Below are positions 1 to 9,094 of a DNA stretch of 59,620 nucleotides, one piece after another. This DNA comes from Bacillota bacterium (GTDB lineage Bacteria; Bacillota; UBA994; PWPR01): positions 1 to 59,620 of the forward strand of contig JANQLZ010000060.1 of NCBI GenBank assembly GCA_028280325.1, in the 5' to 3' direction. How positions within the stretch are numbered: the stretch's first letter is position 1; the number at the start of each line of letters is the position of its first letter. A program made the translations under genes and the position numbers. The notes under the pieces were generated by a model. It had not been told where the DNA came from. It made no database searches and saw only the letters and a program-made list of their open reading frames with translations.

Positions 1-23
1 GACTAGACCACGGCTCCCCATTC

Positions 24-99
24 TGGTGGGCGAAACAGGGCTCGAACCTGTGACCCCCTGCTTGTAAGGCAGGTGCTCTCCCAACTGAGCTATTCGCCC
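24..99 (-). tRNA. tRNA-Val (anticodon UAC)
   Basis: The reverse complement folds as a 76-nt tRNA. The acceptor arm GGGCGAA pairs with TTCGCCC, followed by discriminator A and an encoded CCA. The anticodon stem CCTGC/GCAGG encloses the loop CTTACAA, so the anticodon is UAC, which reads GUA and other valine codons. The T-arm carries the usual GGTTCGA. It lies upstream of murD on the same strand; the 23 bases below it hold nothing I can identify. Confidence 0.96.
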
Positions 100-199
100 T
101 CGCCACAGCGGCGAAATTAATTATAGCTAAATATTGTGAAATTGTCAACAGTGTTTTTATATTTTCCTGTTTTATCTTATAACGCTTCTTTTGTTATAT

Positions 200-1600
200 T
201 TACAGTGAAAATACATAGTTTTTGAACATCAATCCTCTTTCAGCAAAGTTATTAAACATATCAAAAGAAGCACATGCCGGAGACAATAATACCACATCAC
301 CGACATCTGCCAACGCGCTTGCTTTAACAACTGCCTCCTGGAGGCTGCCTGTTTTTACTATAGTCATGTCTTTGCTGGCAGCATCCAAAGCGGCCTTGGT
401 AGATTGATATATTTTATCAGAAGTTTGCCCCAGCAACACCAGAGCTTTAGCCTTTTCAGCAATCTTGATACCTAATTCATCAAAGGGAACATACTTATCT
501 GAGCCACCGGCTATCAGCACAATGCCTGTGTTAAAGGAGTTCAGGGCTGCAATAGTACGGGTCGGAGAACTGCAACTTGAGTCATTATAATACAAAATTC
601 CGCCATGATTCCTGACAAACTCCAACCGATGTTCTACTCCGGTAAACGTGGTAGCTACCTCCCTGATTGATTCGATTTTTGCCCCGGCTGCCCGTGCTAC
701 AGCAGCAGCAGCCAGCACATTCTCAATATTGTGAGAACCAATAAGCTTTAACTCCTGCGGGTCACATATCTTATCAATTTTAGCGCCATTAATCAAGACC
801 AGTGCCCCATTAACTAAACAGGCTCCGTTGGCTACTTTGTTTAGTCTGCTATAGGTAATAATATTATCTCTGGTTTTACTCAGTGCTGCAGTCTCCTCAT
901 TATCCTCATTCAACACCAGTACACCGTTGTCTTCCTGCCATTTATAGATATTGCATTTAGCGTCAACGTACTCCTGATAGGATTTATGGTAATCCAAATG
1001 ATTGGGGCTGATATTAGTTATCAGGCTGTACGCCGGACTTTTTTTCATCGTCATCAGTTGAAAGCTGCTCAGTTCTAAAACAACTATCTCATCGTCCTGG
1101 TAGGACAGCACTTCTTCAATTAATGGGGTGCCAATATTACCCCCCAGATGCACTTGATAGCCACTGGAGTTGAGCATGCTGGCGATTAAAGATGTTGTTG
1201 TTGTTTTCCCGTCACTACCCGTAACCCCTACAATCGGGGCTTGGCACAACCCGAACAACAGCTCTATTTCGCTGGTCAACATGGCACCATTATTTACAGA
1301 GTGAATCAGCTGCGGTAAATCTGGTCTTAAACCAGGAGACCTGACAATTAAATCAAATTTCCTGTTATATAAAACATCCAGGTAATCGCTGCCACAGCTC
1401 AGTTCTACACCCAGACTTTTTAATTCAGCCACCTTGCTTTCGCCCAGCTGGGTAATTTCTTTTCGGTCACAGGCAGTAATATTAGCCCCGTAACGGCTTA
1501 AAAAGCGAATTACAGGTATATTGCTGATCCCCAGCCCGATAACAGCTACAGAATAGTCTTTCATCTTTTCACGATCTGCTATAAACTCTCTGGTTAACAT
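200..1600 (-). CDS. murD: UDP-N-acetylmuramoyl-L-alanine--D-glutamate ligase MurD
   Basis: Cytoplasmic Mur ligase that adds D-glutamate to UDP-MurNAc-L-Ala in peptidoglycan synthesis, using ATP. The N-terminal part has the nucleotide-fold motif VIGLGISN. The central ATPase P-loop reads TGSDGKTTT near residue 127 (family consensus TGTNGKTTT), followed by the Mur-ligase pattern of SSFQL and NISPNHLDYH. The C-terminal domain contains VEHRLE and YNDSSCSSP. Length of about 466 residues is normal. ATG at 1600 is preferred over TTG at 1603, because AAGGGG lies 7 bases before the ATG. The gene stands alone here; no other division and cell wall cluster genes are beside it. Confidence 0.95.
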   Translation of the reverse strand: MLTREFIADREKMKDYSVAVIGLGISNIPVIRFLSRYGANITACDRKEITQLGESKVAELKSLGVELSCGSDYLDVLYNRKFDLIVRSPGLRPDLPQLIHSVNNGAMLTSEIELLFGLCQAPIVGVTGSDGKTTTTSLIASMLNSSGYQVHLGGNIGTPLIEEVLSYQDDEIVVLELSSFQLMTMKKSPAYSLITNISPNHLDYHKSYQEYVDAKCNIYKWQEDNGVLVLNEDNEETAALSKTRDNIITYSRLNKVANGACLVNGALVLINGAKIDKICDPQELKLIGSHNIENVLAAAAVARAAGAKIESIREVATTFTGVEHRLEFVRNHGGILYYNDSSCSSPTRTIAALNSFNTGIVLIAGGSDKYVPFDELGIKIAEKAKALVLLGQTSDKIYQSTKAALDAASKDMTIVKTGSLQEAVVKASALADVGDVVLLSPACASFDMFNNFAERGLMFKNYVFSL

Positions 1601-1805
1601 CAAGCCACCCCTTCACACTGTTTAACATCTTTTTAACCTATCCTAACTTTACTTTAATCAGCAGGGATTATCAAGCTCAATATTATCCCACTTGTTTAAC
1701 CATTTAAAGAAGCCATATAAATTACGAAGCCGGGCCTGAAATATACAATAGTTTGACACAGCACTCCGACTGGTCAAGACTGAGTCTCTTTAACTCTTGT
1801 CAATC

Positions 1806-1940
1806 AACCTCACAATAGCTGAACATTGCCTAATCAATTGTTTAAAATGGGTTGGTGATTGTATGTAATGGTAGGGCAGTTGGTTTTTGCTATAGCTGAA
1901 CAATAGTTGAACGATTGCTTGAGTGACAAAGCGATTTGGC
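1806..1940. repeat. Degenerate 10-12 bp minisatellite, copy 1
   Basis: Non-coding stretch in the murD-glnA gap built from imperfect 10-12 base units. On the plus strand they resemble CACAATAGCTGA, ATCAATTGTTTA, ACAATAGTTGA and ACGATTGCTTGA (core ACRATWGYTKR). The same unit family, starting with the same CTCACAATAGCTGAACA opening, occurs on the minus strand at 46081-46252. The rest of the 1604-2101 gap shows no gene. Confidence 0.6.
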
Positions 1941-2043
1941 ACAAATCACATTCTAAAAAAATAACATGATCTTCATAGAGCAGACTTATTCAGCAGTCTC
2001 GGACGGTTTTATGCATAAGATTTTTCTTAAAATAAAAAAGGAC

Positions 2044-2082
2044 TGGGCACTAGCATGTTTTTTGCTAATGCGACAGCCCCCC
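2044..2082. repeat. Terminal fragment of MITE-like family / hairpin
   Basis: The segment has TTTTTTGCTAATGCGACAGC, nearly identical to the right end of the palindromic element at 55448-55603 (TTTTTTGTTAATGCGACAGC) and similar to the end at 31171-31185. Locally, GGGC...TAGCA pairs with TGCTA...GCCC, so it could also form a terminator-like hairpin just below the glnA stop codon. The internal core of the family is not present here. Confidence 0.45.
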
Positions 2083-2101
2083 AGGTAAGCGTCTGAAAGA
2101 T

Positions 2102-4201
2102 TTATTTTACGAGTGCGAACAGTATATCATCATAACCCGGCCAGGGCCATAATTCTTTGCTGATCATCTTTTCCAGTTTGTCAACTGCCTTACGCAGCAG
2201 TTCCATCTCCGGCACTACTGAATAGCGCAGGAAAATACCCTGTTCATAATCAGCCGACATGGCTGCGGATTTCTCCAGGAGCTTTTCAATGCTGCTGCAT
2301 TTCCTGTTCAGCTCCTCGTACTGTTGACAGATGGCTGCAATCTTTTCCTGCTGAATTCTGGAATAGCAACCTGTACTCAGTTGCTCCAAACTATTGAGCG
2401 TTGCCGCCAGTTCTCTTAGGTATTTGTTGACAGCAGGCATGATGTAGCGGTAAGCTAAATCGCACATGGCCAGGGCTTCAATTCTAATTATTTTCAGATA
2501 GGTTTCCACATGAATTTCATACCGTGCTTCCAGTTCATCATGAGTCAGTACTTTTGTCCTTTCAAATATCTGTAAGCACTTTTCATCCACCAGGCACGGA
2601 ACTGACTCAATAAAAGAATCGATACGGGGTAAACCTCTTCTTGCCGCCTCTTCGACCCACTCCTGGGAGTATCCATCGCCATTAAAGATCACTCGACCAT
2701 GATTGCGGTAGACATCGGCGACAATATTGATGGCTTCATTCTCTATTTTATCAGATTTTTCCAACCGTTCAGTAAAGCCCTTTAGTACATCTGCCACAAT
2801 GGTCTGAATTACAGTACACGGGCCAGCTATCGACATTGATGATGCTACCATACGGAACTCAAACTTGTTGGCTGTGAAAGCAAATGGAGATGTTCTATTT
2901 CTATCGGTCATATCGTGAGGAAACGCCGGAATCGCTGCGACCCCTAACTCTAACGAGCCATTTTTGGCACCGACATAGTTTTTCCCTTCAGCAATTTTAG
3001 CCAGTATCTCGGTCAGATGCTCACCTAAAAAGATCGAGATTATGGCCGGAGGGGCTTCAGCAGCTCCCAGGCGATGATCATTGCCGGAGGTCGATGCCGC
3101 AAATCTCAATAGCTCTGGGTACATATCTACGGCTTTAATAATTGAGCTTAAAAAAAGCAGAAACCTGATGTTCTCATGAGGGCTGTCACTGGGCTCCAGC
3201 AGGTTCTCCCCATTACAGCTTAAAGACCAGTTAACATGTTTGCCTGATCCATTTATATTGGCAAAGGGTTTTTCATGCAGTAAGCAGACCAGATCGTGGT
3301 TGTTGGCCACTCGATTTAAGGTGTCCATGACCAGTTGATTTTGATCTGTGGACACATTGGCAGTGCTGAATAGAGGTGCCAGCTCAAACTGTCCGAGAGC
3401 TACTTCATTATGCTCAGTCTTCACTGCTACCCCAAGTTTCCACAACTCAATGTTTATTTCGCACATAAACTTATGCACACGTTCTTTGATAGTGGCAAAA
3501 TAGTGATCATCCAACTCCTGTCCTTTAGGGGGCATTGCTCCGAACAGAGTTCGCCCGGTGTATATTAAGTCTGGCCTTTTTTCGTAATGTTTTTTATCAA
3601 TGAGGAAGTATTCCTGCTCAACACCGACAGTGGGGATTACTTTCCGGGCATCGGTTTCTCCCAGGGCCTGCAGCAGCCTGACCGCCTCACGTGACAGCGA
3701 CTCCATTGATCTCAGCAATGGTGTTTTCTTGTCCAGGGCATGGCCATAATAGGAGCAGAAAGCGGTCGGAATACACAGTATCCCCTCTTTGACAAAGGCT
3801 GGTGATGTACAATCCCACGCTGTATAACCTCTGGCTTCGAAAGTAGATCGAATGCCCCCACTGGGAAAAGAAGAGGCATCTGGTTCTCCCTTGATTAATT
3901 CTTTACCAGAAAAATGAGCCAAAATACCATCTGTTGTCGGAGATAAAAAAGCCTCATGCTTTTGCGCAGTCAATCCGGTCATCGGCTGAAACCAGTGGCA
4001 ATAATGGGTTGCCCCCCGCTCCAAAGCCCAGTCTTTCATCACTGTAGCAATGACATCAGCTACGTGGGCATCCAGCGGCAGGCCATTATCTATTGTTTGC
4101 CTCAAAGAGCGATAAATATTTTTAGGTAGTCGTGCTTTCATCACCGAATCGCTAAAAACATTTACCCCAAAAATCTTTTCTACATTAACGCTACTAATCA
4201 T
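2102..4201 (-). CDS. glnN: Type III glutamine synthetase GlnN
   Basis: ATP-dependent ligation of ammonia to glutamate, the main ammonium-assimilation step. The 699-residue length and sequence match the GSIII family, not the ~450-residue GSI enzymes. Recognisable features are the long N-terminal domain with [12 protein letters not shown], then [10 protein letters not shown] (metal-binding glutamates), [10 protein letters not shown] (ammonia/glutamate site histidine region) and [14 protein letters not shown], and a long helical C-terminal tail typical of GSIII. ATG at 4201 follows AGGGGGATGGGAA. It is monocistronic, with a strong promoter at 4279-4307. Gene naming of GSIII varies (glnN or glnA). 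Confidence 0.95.
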   Translation of the reverse strand: MISSVNVEKIFGVNVFSDSVMKARLPKNIYRSLRQTIDNGLPLDAHVADVIATVMKDWALERGATHYCHWFQPMTGLTAQKHEAFLSPTTDGILAHFSGKELIKGEPDASSFPSGGIRSTFEARGYTAWDCTSPAFVKEGILCIPTAFCSYYGHALDKKTPLLRSMESLSREAVRLLQALGETDARKVIPTVGVEQEYFLIDKKHYEKRPDLIYTGRTLFGAMPPKGQELDDHYFATIKERVHKFMCEINIELWKLGVAVKTEHNEVALGQFELAPLFSTANVSTDQNQLVMDTLNRVANNHDLVCLLHEKPFANINGSGKHVNWSLSCNGENLLEPSDSPHENIRFLLFLSSIIKAVDMYPELLRFAASTSGNDHRLGAAEAPPAIISIFLGEHLTEILAKIAEGKNYVGAKNGSLELGVAAIPAFPHDMTDRNRTSPFAFTANKFEFRMVASSMSIAGPCTVIQTIVADVLKGFTERLEKSDKIENEAINIVADVYRNHGRVIFNGDGYSQEWVEEAARRGLPRIDSFIESVPCLVDEKCLQIFERTKVLTHDELEARYEIHVETYLKIIRIEALAMCDLAYRYIMPAVNKYLRELAATLNSLEQLSTGCYSRIQQEKIAAICQQYEELNRKCSSIEKLLEKSAAMSADYEQGIFLRYSVVPEMELLRKAVDKLEKMISKELWPWPGYDDILFALVK

Positions 4202-4278
4202 TTCCCATCCCCCTAAGACGAATTATTATCATACTCAAACACATTATTGTTAACTGAAATACGAATAATACAATAATA

Positions 4279-4307
4279 ATTATACTTTATGTACGTATTT
4301 TTGACAA
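4279..4307 (-). promoter_or_regulatory. Sigma-A type promoter of the glutamine synthetase gene
   Basis: On the minus strand, TTGTCA (4302-4307) and a perfect TATAAT (4279-4284) are separated by 17 bases. The start codon of glnN lies about 75 bases downstream, leaving a short AT-rich leader. Confidence 0.75.
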
Positions 4308-4314
4308 TACTTTC

Positions 4315-4340
4315 TGACAATAATTATTAAATTGTTGTCA
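4315..4340. promoter_or_regulatory. Inverted repeat upstream of the glutamine synthetase promoter
   Basis: TGACAA and TTGTCA arms flank a 14-base AT-rich spacer, immediately upstream of the -35 box, which itself repeats TTGTCA. This spacing suggests a regulator-binding site. It does not match the GlnR/TnrA consensus well, so the regulator is unknown. Confidence 0.4.
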
Positions 4341-4380
4341 CCCTGCTGAACTAAACTGTTAACCAATTATGTTAAGGGTT

Positions 4381-4412
4381 TTAAAAAGCCGAGAATCTTT
4401 TTGATCCTCGGC
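4381..4412 (-). terminator. Rho-independent terminator after the CNNM gene pair
   Basis: Reading the minus strand, a 10-bp stem GCCGAGGATC/GATTCTCGGC with loop AAAAA is followed by TTTTTAA. It lies 10 bases beyond the stop codon of the 423-residue CNNM protein and ends that two-gene operon. Confidence 0.85.
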
Positions 4413-4422
4413 TAAAGCCTGT

Positions 4423-5694
4423 TTATTCTTTGTTCTTAACTATTCTTACCCGTTCAATTTTATTGCCGTCTACCTCCAGAATATATACCTTGACCCCAAC
4501 CTCCTCAAAGTCGACCACCTCTTGTTCTGTAGGGACCTTGCCAACTCTTTCATATATTAATCCAGACAAGGTGTCCACTTCTTCACTTTCAAATGTTACA
4601 TCAAGGATTTCGCCAACCTTATCTAAATTGAGCCGGGGGTCTACCACAACGTCGCCATTGCTTTTTTTCTCAATTTCCGGAATCTCATCATCGTACTCAT
4701 CCTGAATCTCCCCGACAATTTCCTCAATAATATCTTCAATGGTCACCATACCGCCTGTTCCTCCGTATTCATCTAAGACAATAGCCACATGAATACCATG
4801 TTCCTTAAGTTCATGCAGCAGCTCGCCTGCTAAACGCGTTTCCGGAGCAAAATATGGCTCTCGCAGCAGCTCTCTCAGATCCACAGCACTGATTTCATTG
4901 GGCTCCAGCATTACCTCTAACACGTCTTTGGCATTGACAATACCGATGATATTATCAATGGTTTCCTCATAAACCGGTATTCTGGAAAATCCTGTATCCA
5001 TAATGATATCTATAATATTCTCCAGGCCATCGTCGATATCAGCAGCTTCCATATCAACGCGCGGAACCATTATTTCTTTAAGAAGCATGTCACTACTTTC
5101 AAATACGCCGTAGATCATATCTCTCTCTGCTTCCTCAACATCTCCTACTTCTTCCCCAATAGTAACCATAGTTTTAATCGATTCTTCAGTCAGATTCAAA
5201 CCTTTGTCTTCTTCACTCAACTCTCCGCCCAGCAATAAGGCATTAACCTTACTGAAGGCAAACACAAAGGGTGAAAACAGTTTTCCACACCATTCTATAT
5301 ATTTTGTTATTCTCAGTGACAAGGTTGTTGCATTTCTGCCACAATAGTTTTTGGGAAGAATTTCTCCAAAAACCAGAACCAAGAATATCATTATTAAAGT
5401 CGTTACAGCCACACCGTTTTCGCCAAACAAGCTTAATTCAATAGTGATGCTCGTGGCCAGAACTGTTGCCAGAGAGCCAGTTAAATTGGTACCTACCAAA
5501 ACAATACTTATCAGACGTTGCATATCACTGATCAGCGAATCAAGCCGTTCTGCATCTCGATGCCCACTTCTGGCCCGGTTTCTGATAGCCAGCCTGTCGA
5601 CAGAAAGAAAGGCAATTTCTGATCCGGCAAAAAAAGCTCGGGCTACAAAGGCCAGGATGAGGATTGCAATCTTTACAACTACAGAAGGAGCCAT
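4423..5694 (-). CDS. CNNM/CBS/CorC-domain membrane protein (HlyC/CorC family), full-length paralog
   Basis: Predicted membrane protein of 423 residues of the HlyC/CorC (UPF0053) family, whose members are linked to Mg2+ or other divalent cation export. Order of parts: N-terminal CNNM region with several membrane helices and GSEIAFLSVDR near residue 24, the signature VTIGEEVGDVEEAERDMI, two CBS domains (about 205-330, IMVPRVDMEA and DEYGGTGGMVTIEDIIEEIVG), and a C-terminal CorC_HlyC domain. The ATG overlaps the stop of the upstream paralog in a TAATG junction, implying translational coupling. Substrate is not shown by the sequence. Confidence 0.88.
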   Translation of the reverse strand: MAPSVVVKIAILILAFVARAFFAGSEIAFLSVDRLAIRNRARSGHRDAERLDSLISDMQRLISIVLVGTNLTGSLATVLATSITIELSLFGENGVAVTTLIMIFLVLVFGEILPKNYCGRNATTLSLRITKYIEWCGKLFSPFVFAFSKVNALLLGGELSEEDKGLNLTEESIKTMVTIGEEVGDVEEAERDMIYGVFESSDMLLKEIMVPRVDMEAADIDDGLENIIDIIMDTGFSRIPVYEETIDNIIGIVNAKDVLEVMLEPNEISAVDLRELLREPYFAPETRLAGELLHELKEHGIHVAIVLDEYGGTGGMVTIEDIIEEIVGEIQDEYDDEIPEIEKKSNGDVVVDPRLNLDKVGEILDVTFESEEVDTLSGLIYERVGKVPTEQEVVDFEEVGVKVYILEVDGNKIERVRIVKNKE

Positions 5695-6764
5695 TATTCC
5701 TGCCCCCCTTCTGACTGCACTGCTAAAAGGTCTTCATAATCGTGTTCATCCATAATATCACCGACGATAACCTCTAACAGGTCTTCCAAAGTAACTAAGC
5801 CTAAGATTGTGCCATCTACATCTCTTACTATAGATAAGTGACGTCCCATCTGACGCATTTCAGCCAATAAAGCACTGACCCGGCGTTTGGGGCGGCTGAA
5901 ATGTACTGCTCTCATCATATGTGCTACCGTTAAACTGTGCTTTTTTTGCTTTAAAGGCAATAATAAGTCTTTGGCATATAAAACACCACAGACACATTCA
6001 AAACCGGATCTAGTTGAAATGACCGGTAAACGGGAAAAGCCCTCTGAAGCCAGTAACTTAGCCGCTTCACGTAAAGAGCTGTCTTCACTAATACATACCA
6101 TCTCGCTCCGCGGTATCATAATATTGGATACCTGAATATCAGTACTCTTAAAGATATTATAAATCATATTCTTTTCATCTTCTTCAACAGTACCGGATTC
6201 CTCACCGATAGTAACAGCAGTCTTTATTATTTCTTCTGTCACAACTGCGTCTCTAAAACCACTCTCACTTTTTCCGGACAGCTTTAAAAGAAGTCTATGC
6301 CCTAAATCTATCAGTATGGTTACAGGTTTCAGCAACAAGCCTATCCACTGAATCAGTCCGACTACCCCGAATGCAAACCACTCCGTTTTATGGGCGGCCA
6401 ACGCTTTGGGGGTTACCTCTCCAAATATCAACAATAAAACAGTAACTAGAACAGTTGCTATCACGTTACCTATTTCATCAGATATAAAGCTTGAGCTAAA
6501 TTCCAGCACCACTACAGTTAATATGCTGGTAAAAGCAATGTTAACGGCAGTATTACCTACTAACAGGGTTGTCAACAGGCTATTGGGTTTACCCAGCAAA
6601 GTGCTCACTTGCTGGGCTCTTTTATGCCCACCATCTTTTAACTCCCGTAATCGATAAGGGCTTAAGCCAAAAAAGGCCGTTTCCGATCCGGAAAAAAGTG
6701 CTGACAGTGCTAATAAAACTGCTAATATCAAAAATGATATTATACTACTCCCAGGGTCTTCCAA
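5694..6764 (-). CDS. CNNM/CBS-domain membrane protein, short paralog lacking the CorC domain
   Basis: Paralog of the downstream gene, 356 residues. The N-terminal membrane domain carries FSGSETAFFGLS near residue 25 and the shared VTIGEESGTVEEDEKNMI signature, followed by two CBS domains. The protein stops soon after VTLEDLLEVIVGDI, so the C-terminal CorC_HlyC domain found in its partner is absent; no frameshift remnant follows because the next gene starts in the overlapping TAATG. Translation begins at TTG (6762-6764), preceded by GGAGGGAG. The pair may act as a heteromer (inference). Confidence 0.85.
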   Translation of the reverse strand: MEDPGSSIISFLILAVLLALSALFSGSETAFFGLSPYRLRELKDGGHKRAQQVSTLLGKPNSLLTTLLVGNTAVNIAFTSILTVVVLEFSSSFISDEIGNVIATVLVTVLLLIFGEVTPKALAAHKTEWFAFGVVGLIQWIGLLLKPVTILIDLGHRLLLKLSGKSESGFRDAVVTEEIIKTAVTIGEESGTVEEDEKNMIYNIFKSTDIQVSNIMIPRSEMVCISEDSSLREAAKLLASEGFSRLPVISTRSGFECVCGVLYAKDLLLPLKQKKHSLTVAHMMRAVHFSRPKRRVSALLAEMRQMGRHLSIVRDVDGTILGLVTLEDLLEVIVGDIMDEHDYEDLLAVQSEGGQE

Positions 6765-7036
6765 CTATTTCTCCCTCCATAAATCCACTTTCTATTTCCT
6801 GAGCGACTGCAAATCCTGAATATTGCCAGACCGATGTTCACACTTAATTGCCAAAAATAATAACTGGCAATCAAATAATTCACCATCTGATCAATTACCT
6901 TGATGCAATTCGCCCAAATAATAAATACAATAACTATACTATTATATTTATCAAATATTATCATACTAATAATCTATGATATTCTCAAGCTAAATTTGCT
7001 GTAATTGCTGTTGCAGATTGATTATCAACTGGTCTC

Positions 7037-8089
7037 TCACCTGTGTTTATAGGCATTCTGCCTGATTTTTAAACTAACTCCAGCAAAAAAGCTAATAAGT
7101 ATTTTTAACATAGATAATACTGGTACGGCCAGTAGTAGCCCGGCAATTCCATAAAACTGTCCCCCAATCAACAGGGCAATTAAAACCGTGGCCGGCTTTT
7201 GATTGACCTGCCTACCAATTATTATCGGCGTCAATAGCATGCTTTTTACTATTTGGATAGCAGCATACAAAAAAGCAATCGGCCACAATAGATTTACATT
7301 TGTTAAAAATGTGATAAATAAACCAAAAGCAGTGCCGAAAATCGGCCCAAAATAGGGTATAAAATTGGTCACCCCATTAATGATACCCAATAAAAGAGCA
7401 TAATCAGTACCTATAAAGTAAATACCCAGAACTGTCACCCCAAACACCAAAATACTGATCAGGATCTGCCCTCGTACCCATTTGCCAATAACAATGTTAA
7501 GACGCCGGCCTAATAAAGCAGCTTCTGACCGCCAGTTTTTAGGAAAGATATGCAGCAAAGCCAGATTCCACTTCTCACGTTCCAGCATCATATAAAAACT
7601 CAAGACCGGTATCACGACCAGGAGGGTCACCTCGTCCAAAACTCTGGCAGAGAAAGATTTGCTTATTCTTTCAATTACTAATGAAGGCAGTTCCTTCAGC
7701 TCATCTACAAGCAGCACTTGAAAGCTTTCAGGTATCAGCTCAATTAAGCGCTGGCTGATTGGAGAAGCTTCACTAAACTCCTGCCATAGTTCACTGACTA
7801 CACTTAGCTGCTCAAAGATTACCGGTACCAGAATGGCTATTGATACGATTAAAAGCAGGATAATTAGTATCCAGATAATTAATACTGCCAGGAACCTGGG
7901 CCATTCCCGGCGTTCAAACTCATAAACTATCGGTGTTAGCAAATAAGCCAGTAGAAAAGCCCAAATTATCCCTTTCAAAGCATAAAAGCATATCTCACGA
8001 ATGCTGATAAAAAAAACTATTATTAATATTGTAAAAAGCACTTTTAGAATCCGTTTTGGATTTCTAAAAAGATGCAGTATATTATTCAA
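7037..8089 (-). CDS. AI-2E family transporter (PerM/YtvI-like permease)
   Basis: Integral membrane protein of about 350 residues with the AI-2E/PerM layout: two N-terminal helix pairs (residues ~15-85), a central soluble-looking stretch, then four to five helices ending in a C-terminal hydrophobic hairpin. Family motifs are PVLSFYMML, NFIPYFGPIFG and LIGGQFYGIAGLLLAVP. Members are implicated in Na+/H+ exchange, sporulation (YtvI) or signal export; the substrate here is unknown. A GTG at 8098 is possible, but TTG at 8089 is better spaced (6 bases) from GAGGTG. Confidence 0.85.
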   Translation of the reverse strand: MNNILHLFRNPKRILKVLFTILIIVFFISIREICFYALKGIIWAFLLAYLLTPIVYEFERREWPRFLAVLIIWILIILLLIVSIAILVPVIFEQLSVVSELWQEFSEASPISQRLIELIPESFQVLLVDELKELPSLVIERISKSFSARVLDEVTLLVVIPVLSFYMMLEREKWNLALLHIFPKNWRSEAALLGRRLNIVIGKWVRGQILISILVFGVTVLGIYFIGTDYALLLGIINGVTNFIPYFGPIFGTAFGLFITFLTNVNLLWPIAFLYAAIQIVKSMLLTPIIIGRQVNQKPATVLIALLIGGQFYGIAGLLLAVPVLSMLKILISFFAGVSLKIRQNAYKHR

Positions 8090-8203
8090 TTGACACACCT
8101 CAAAAAAATCTATACTATAAGCATTCCCAAATTTCTAAAAGTCAGCCTGAAAATCTTTTTTTGCCGCTGGACAAACCCTGAAGCGATTCTAGGCGAGGTT
8201 CTG

Positions 8204-8237
8204 TAAAAAAAGACAACCGCCCTAAACAGGCGGTTGT
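8204..8237 (-). terminator. Rho-independent terminator of RNase P RNA
   Basis: On the minus strand ACAACCGCC and GGCGGTTGT form a 9-bp stem with a 7-base loop, followed by C and seven T. It lies about 55 bases beyond the 3' end of rnpB. Confidence 0.88.
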
Positions 8238-8290
8238 AAAGGCAATAGTTTAAAATTAATTAAGGAGAAGTCTGTTGAGGTAAACTTTAA

Positions 8291-8640
8291 TGTAGGCCTG
8301 TAAGCCGGGTTCTGTCGTGAGTAATCATCTATCTTGAAAGACAGTTGCCTGCCCTTTCATGCGACCAACCCGAAGAACTGGACGGGCTATCCTTAGCTTC
8401 TTCCTATTAGGTCTTGCTCCAGATGGGGTTTACCTAGCCGACTGATCACTCAGCCGCTGGTGAGCTCTTACCTCACCGTTCCACCCTTGCCATTGATTAT
8501 AATGGCGGTTTATTTCTGTGGCACTATCCTTAGGGTTACCCCCACTTGACGTTATCAAGCATCCTGCCCTGTGGAGCCCGGACTTTCCTCAGAGTACGGC
8601 TTTGCAGCACTGTACCTGCGATTACTCAGCCTACATTACA
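8291..8640 (-). ncRNA. rnpB: RNase P RNA
   Basis: Catalytic RNA of RNase P, which trims the 5' leader of pre-tRNAs. The minus strand shows the diagnostic P4/CR-I segment GAGGAAAGTCCGGGCTCC near the 5' end and the 3' conserved segment GACAGAACCCGGCTTACAGG. The ends pair (TGTAGGC with GCCTACA), forming P1, which sets the limits at about 8291 and 8635-8640. Length of about 350 nt fits. It has its own promoter and terminator. Small plus-strand reading frames across this stretch are coincidental. Confidence 0.95.
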
Positions 8641-8650
8641 AGCAATAGAC

Positions 8651-8679
8651 ACACTAACATACAGGCCAATAAAAGTCAA
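8651..8679 (-). promoter_or_regulatory. Promoter of rnpB
   Basis: TTGACT (8674-8679) and TAGTGT (8651-8656) are spaced by 17 bases on the minus strand, and the expected transcription start falls at the P1 5' end of the RNase P RNA. Confidence 0.7.
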
Positions 8680-8766
8680 GACAAATATCAAATTATTTTC
8701 TGCACAGTTTGTACCCAATGGCAATATACTAAATTGTAACTTGTTTAAGTTTAAGGAGGTGATCTT

Positions 8767-9063
8767 ATCAACGGACAGTCACATTTTCCACCAGACTTTC
8801 TGGATTGGGTAGGTCGTAACATTGACAAATTTGATCGCAAAACTGGAGAGTATTCTGGAGGGAAGTTCCCGGCAAAGTATCAGAATATGCAAAAGTTGAT
8901 TTACCAGAACAATGATGTGAAGAAGTCATTCCTGTTTTGGCTGCCTTTGCTGTTTCTCTACCGTTCTTATCGACGTCCTTACTACAGTTACAGATATCGG
9001 TATCCCCCATATTATCGCAGAAGATATCGACGGCGCAGGCCGCGTCGTAGACGTTATCGTTAG
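8767..9063 (+). CDS. Small basic Arg/Tyr-rich protein, apparent ATC start
   Basis: Open frame of 98 residues, unrecognised. A near-perfect SD AAGGAGGTGAT (8753-8763) is followed at the proper distance by ATC (8767); no ATG, GTG or TTG occurs in frame until an internal ATG about 40 codons later, and an in-frame TAA lies at the SD itself. The N-terminal part contains HFPPDFLDWVGRNIDKFDR. Then comes a hydrophobic FLFWLPLLFLY segment, and a C-terminal tail made almost only of Arg, Tyr and Pro (e.g. YYRRRYRRRRPRRRRYR). The tail resembles nucleic-acid-binding or spore-structural proteins, but this is inference. It is followed 31 bases later by another small gene with an equally strong SD. Confidence 0.6.
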   Translation: MNGQSHFPPDFLDWVGRNIDKFDRKTGEYSGGKFPAKYQNMQKLIYQNNDVKKSFLFWLPLLFLYRSYRRPYYSYRYRYPPYYRRRYRRRRPRRRRYR

Positions 9064-9094
9064 AGTAACTACAGTATAAAGGAGGTGAATTCAT

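Noticed and set aside
6740-6964. 74-codon minus-strand frame upstream of the short CNNM paralog
   Set aside because: No SD before its ATG; it overlaps the SD and start of the CNNM gene, and its composition is that of AT-rich spacer DNA.
8518-8812. Plus-strand open frames across the RNase P RNA
   Set aside because: They run through conserved rnpB structure on the other strand, and no SD is present.
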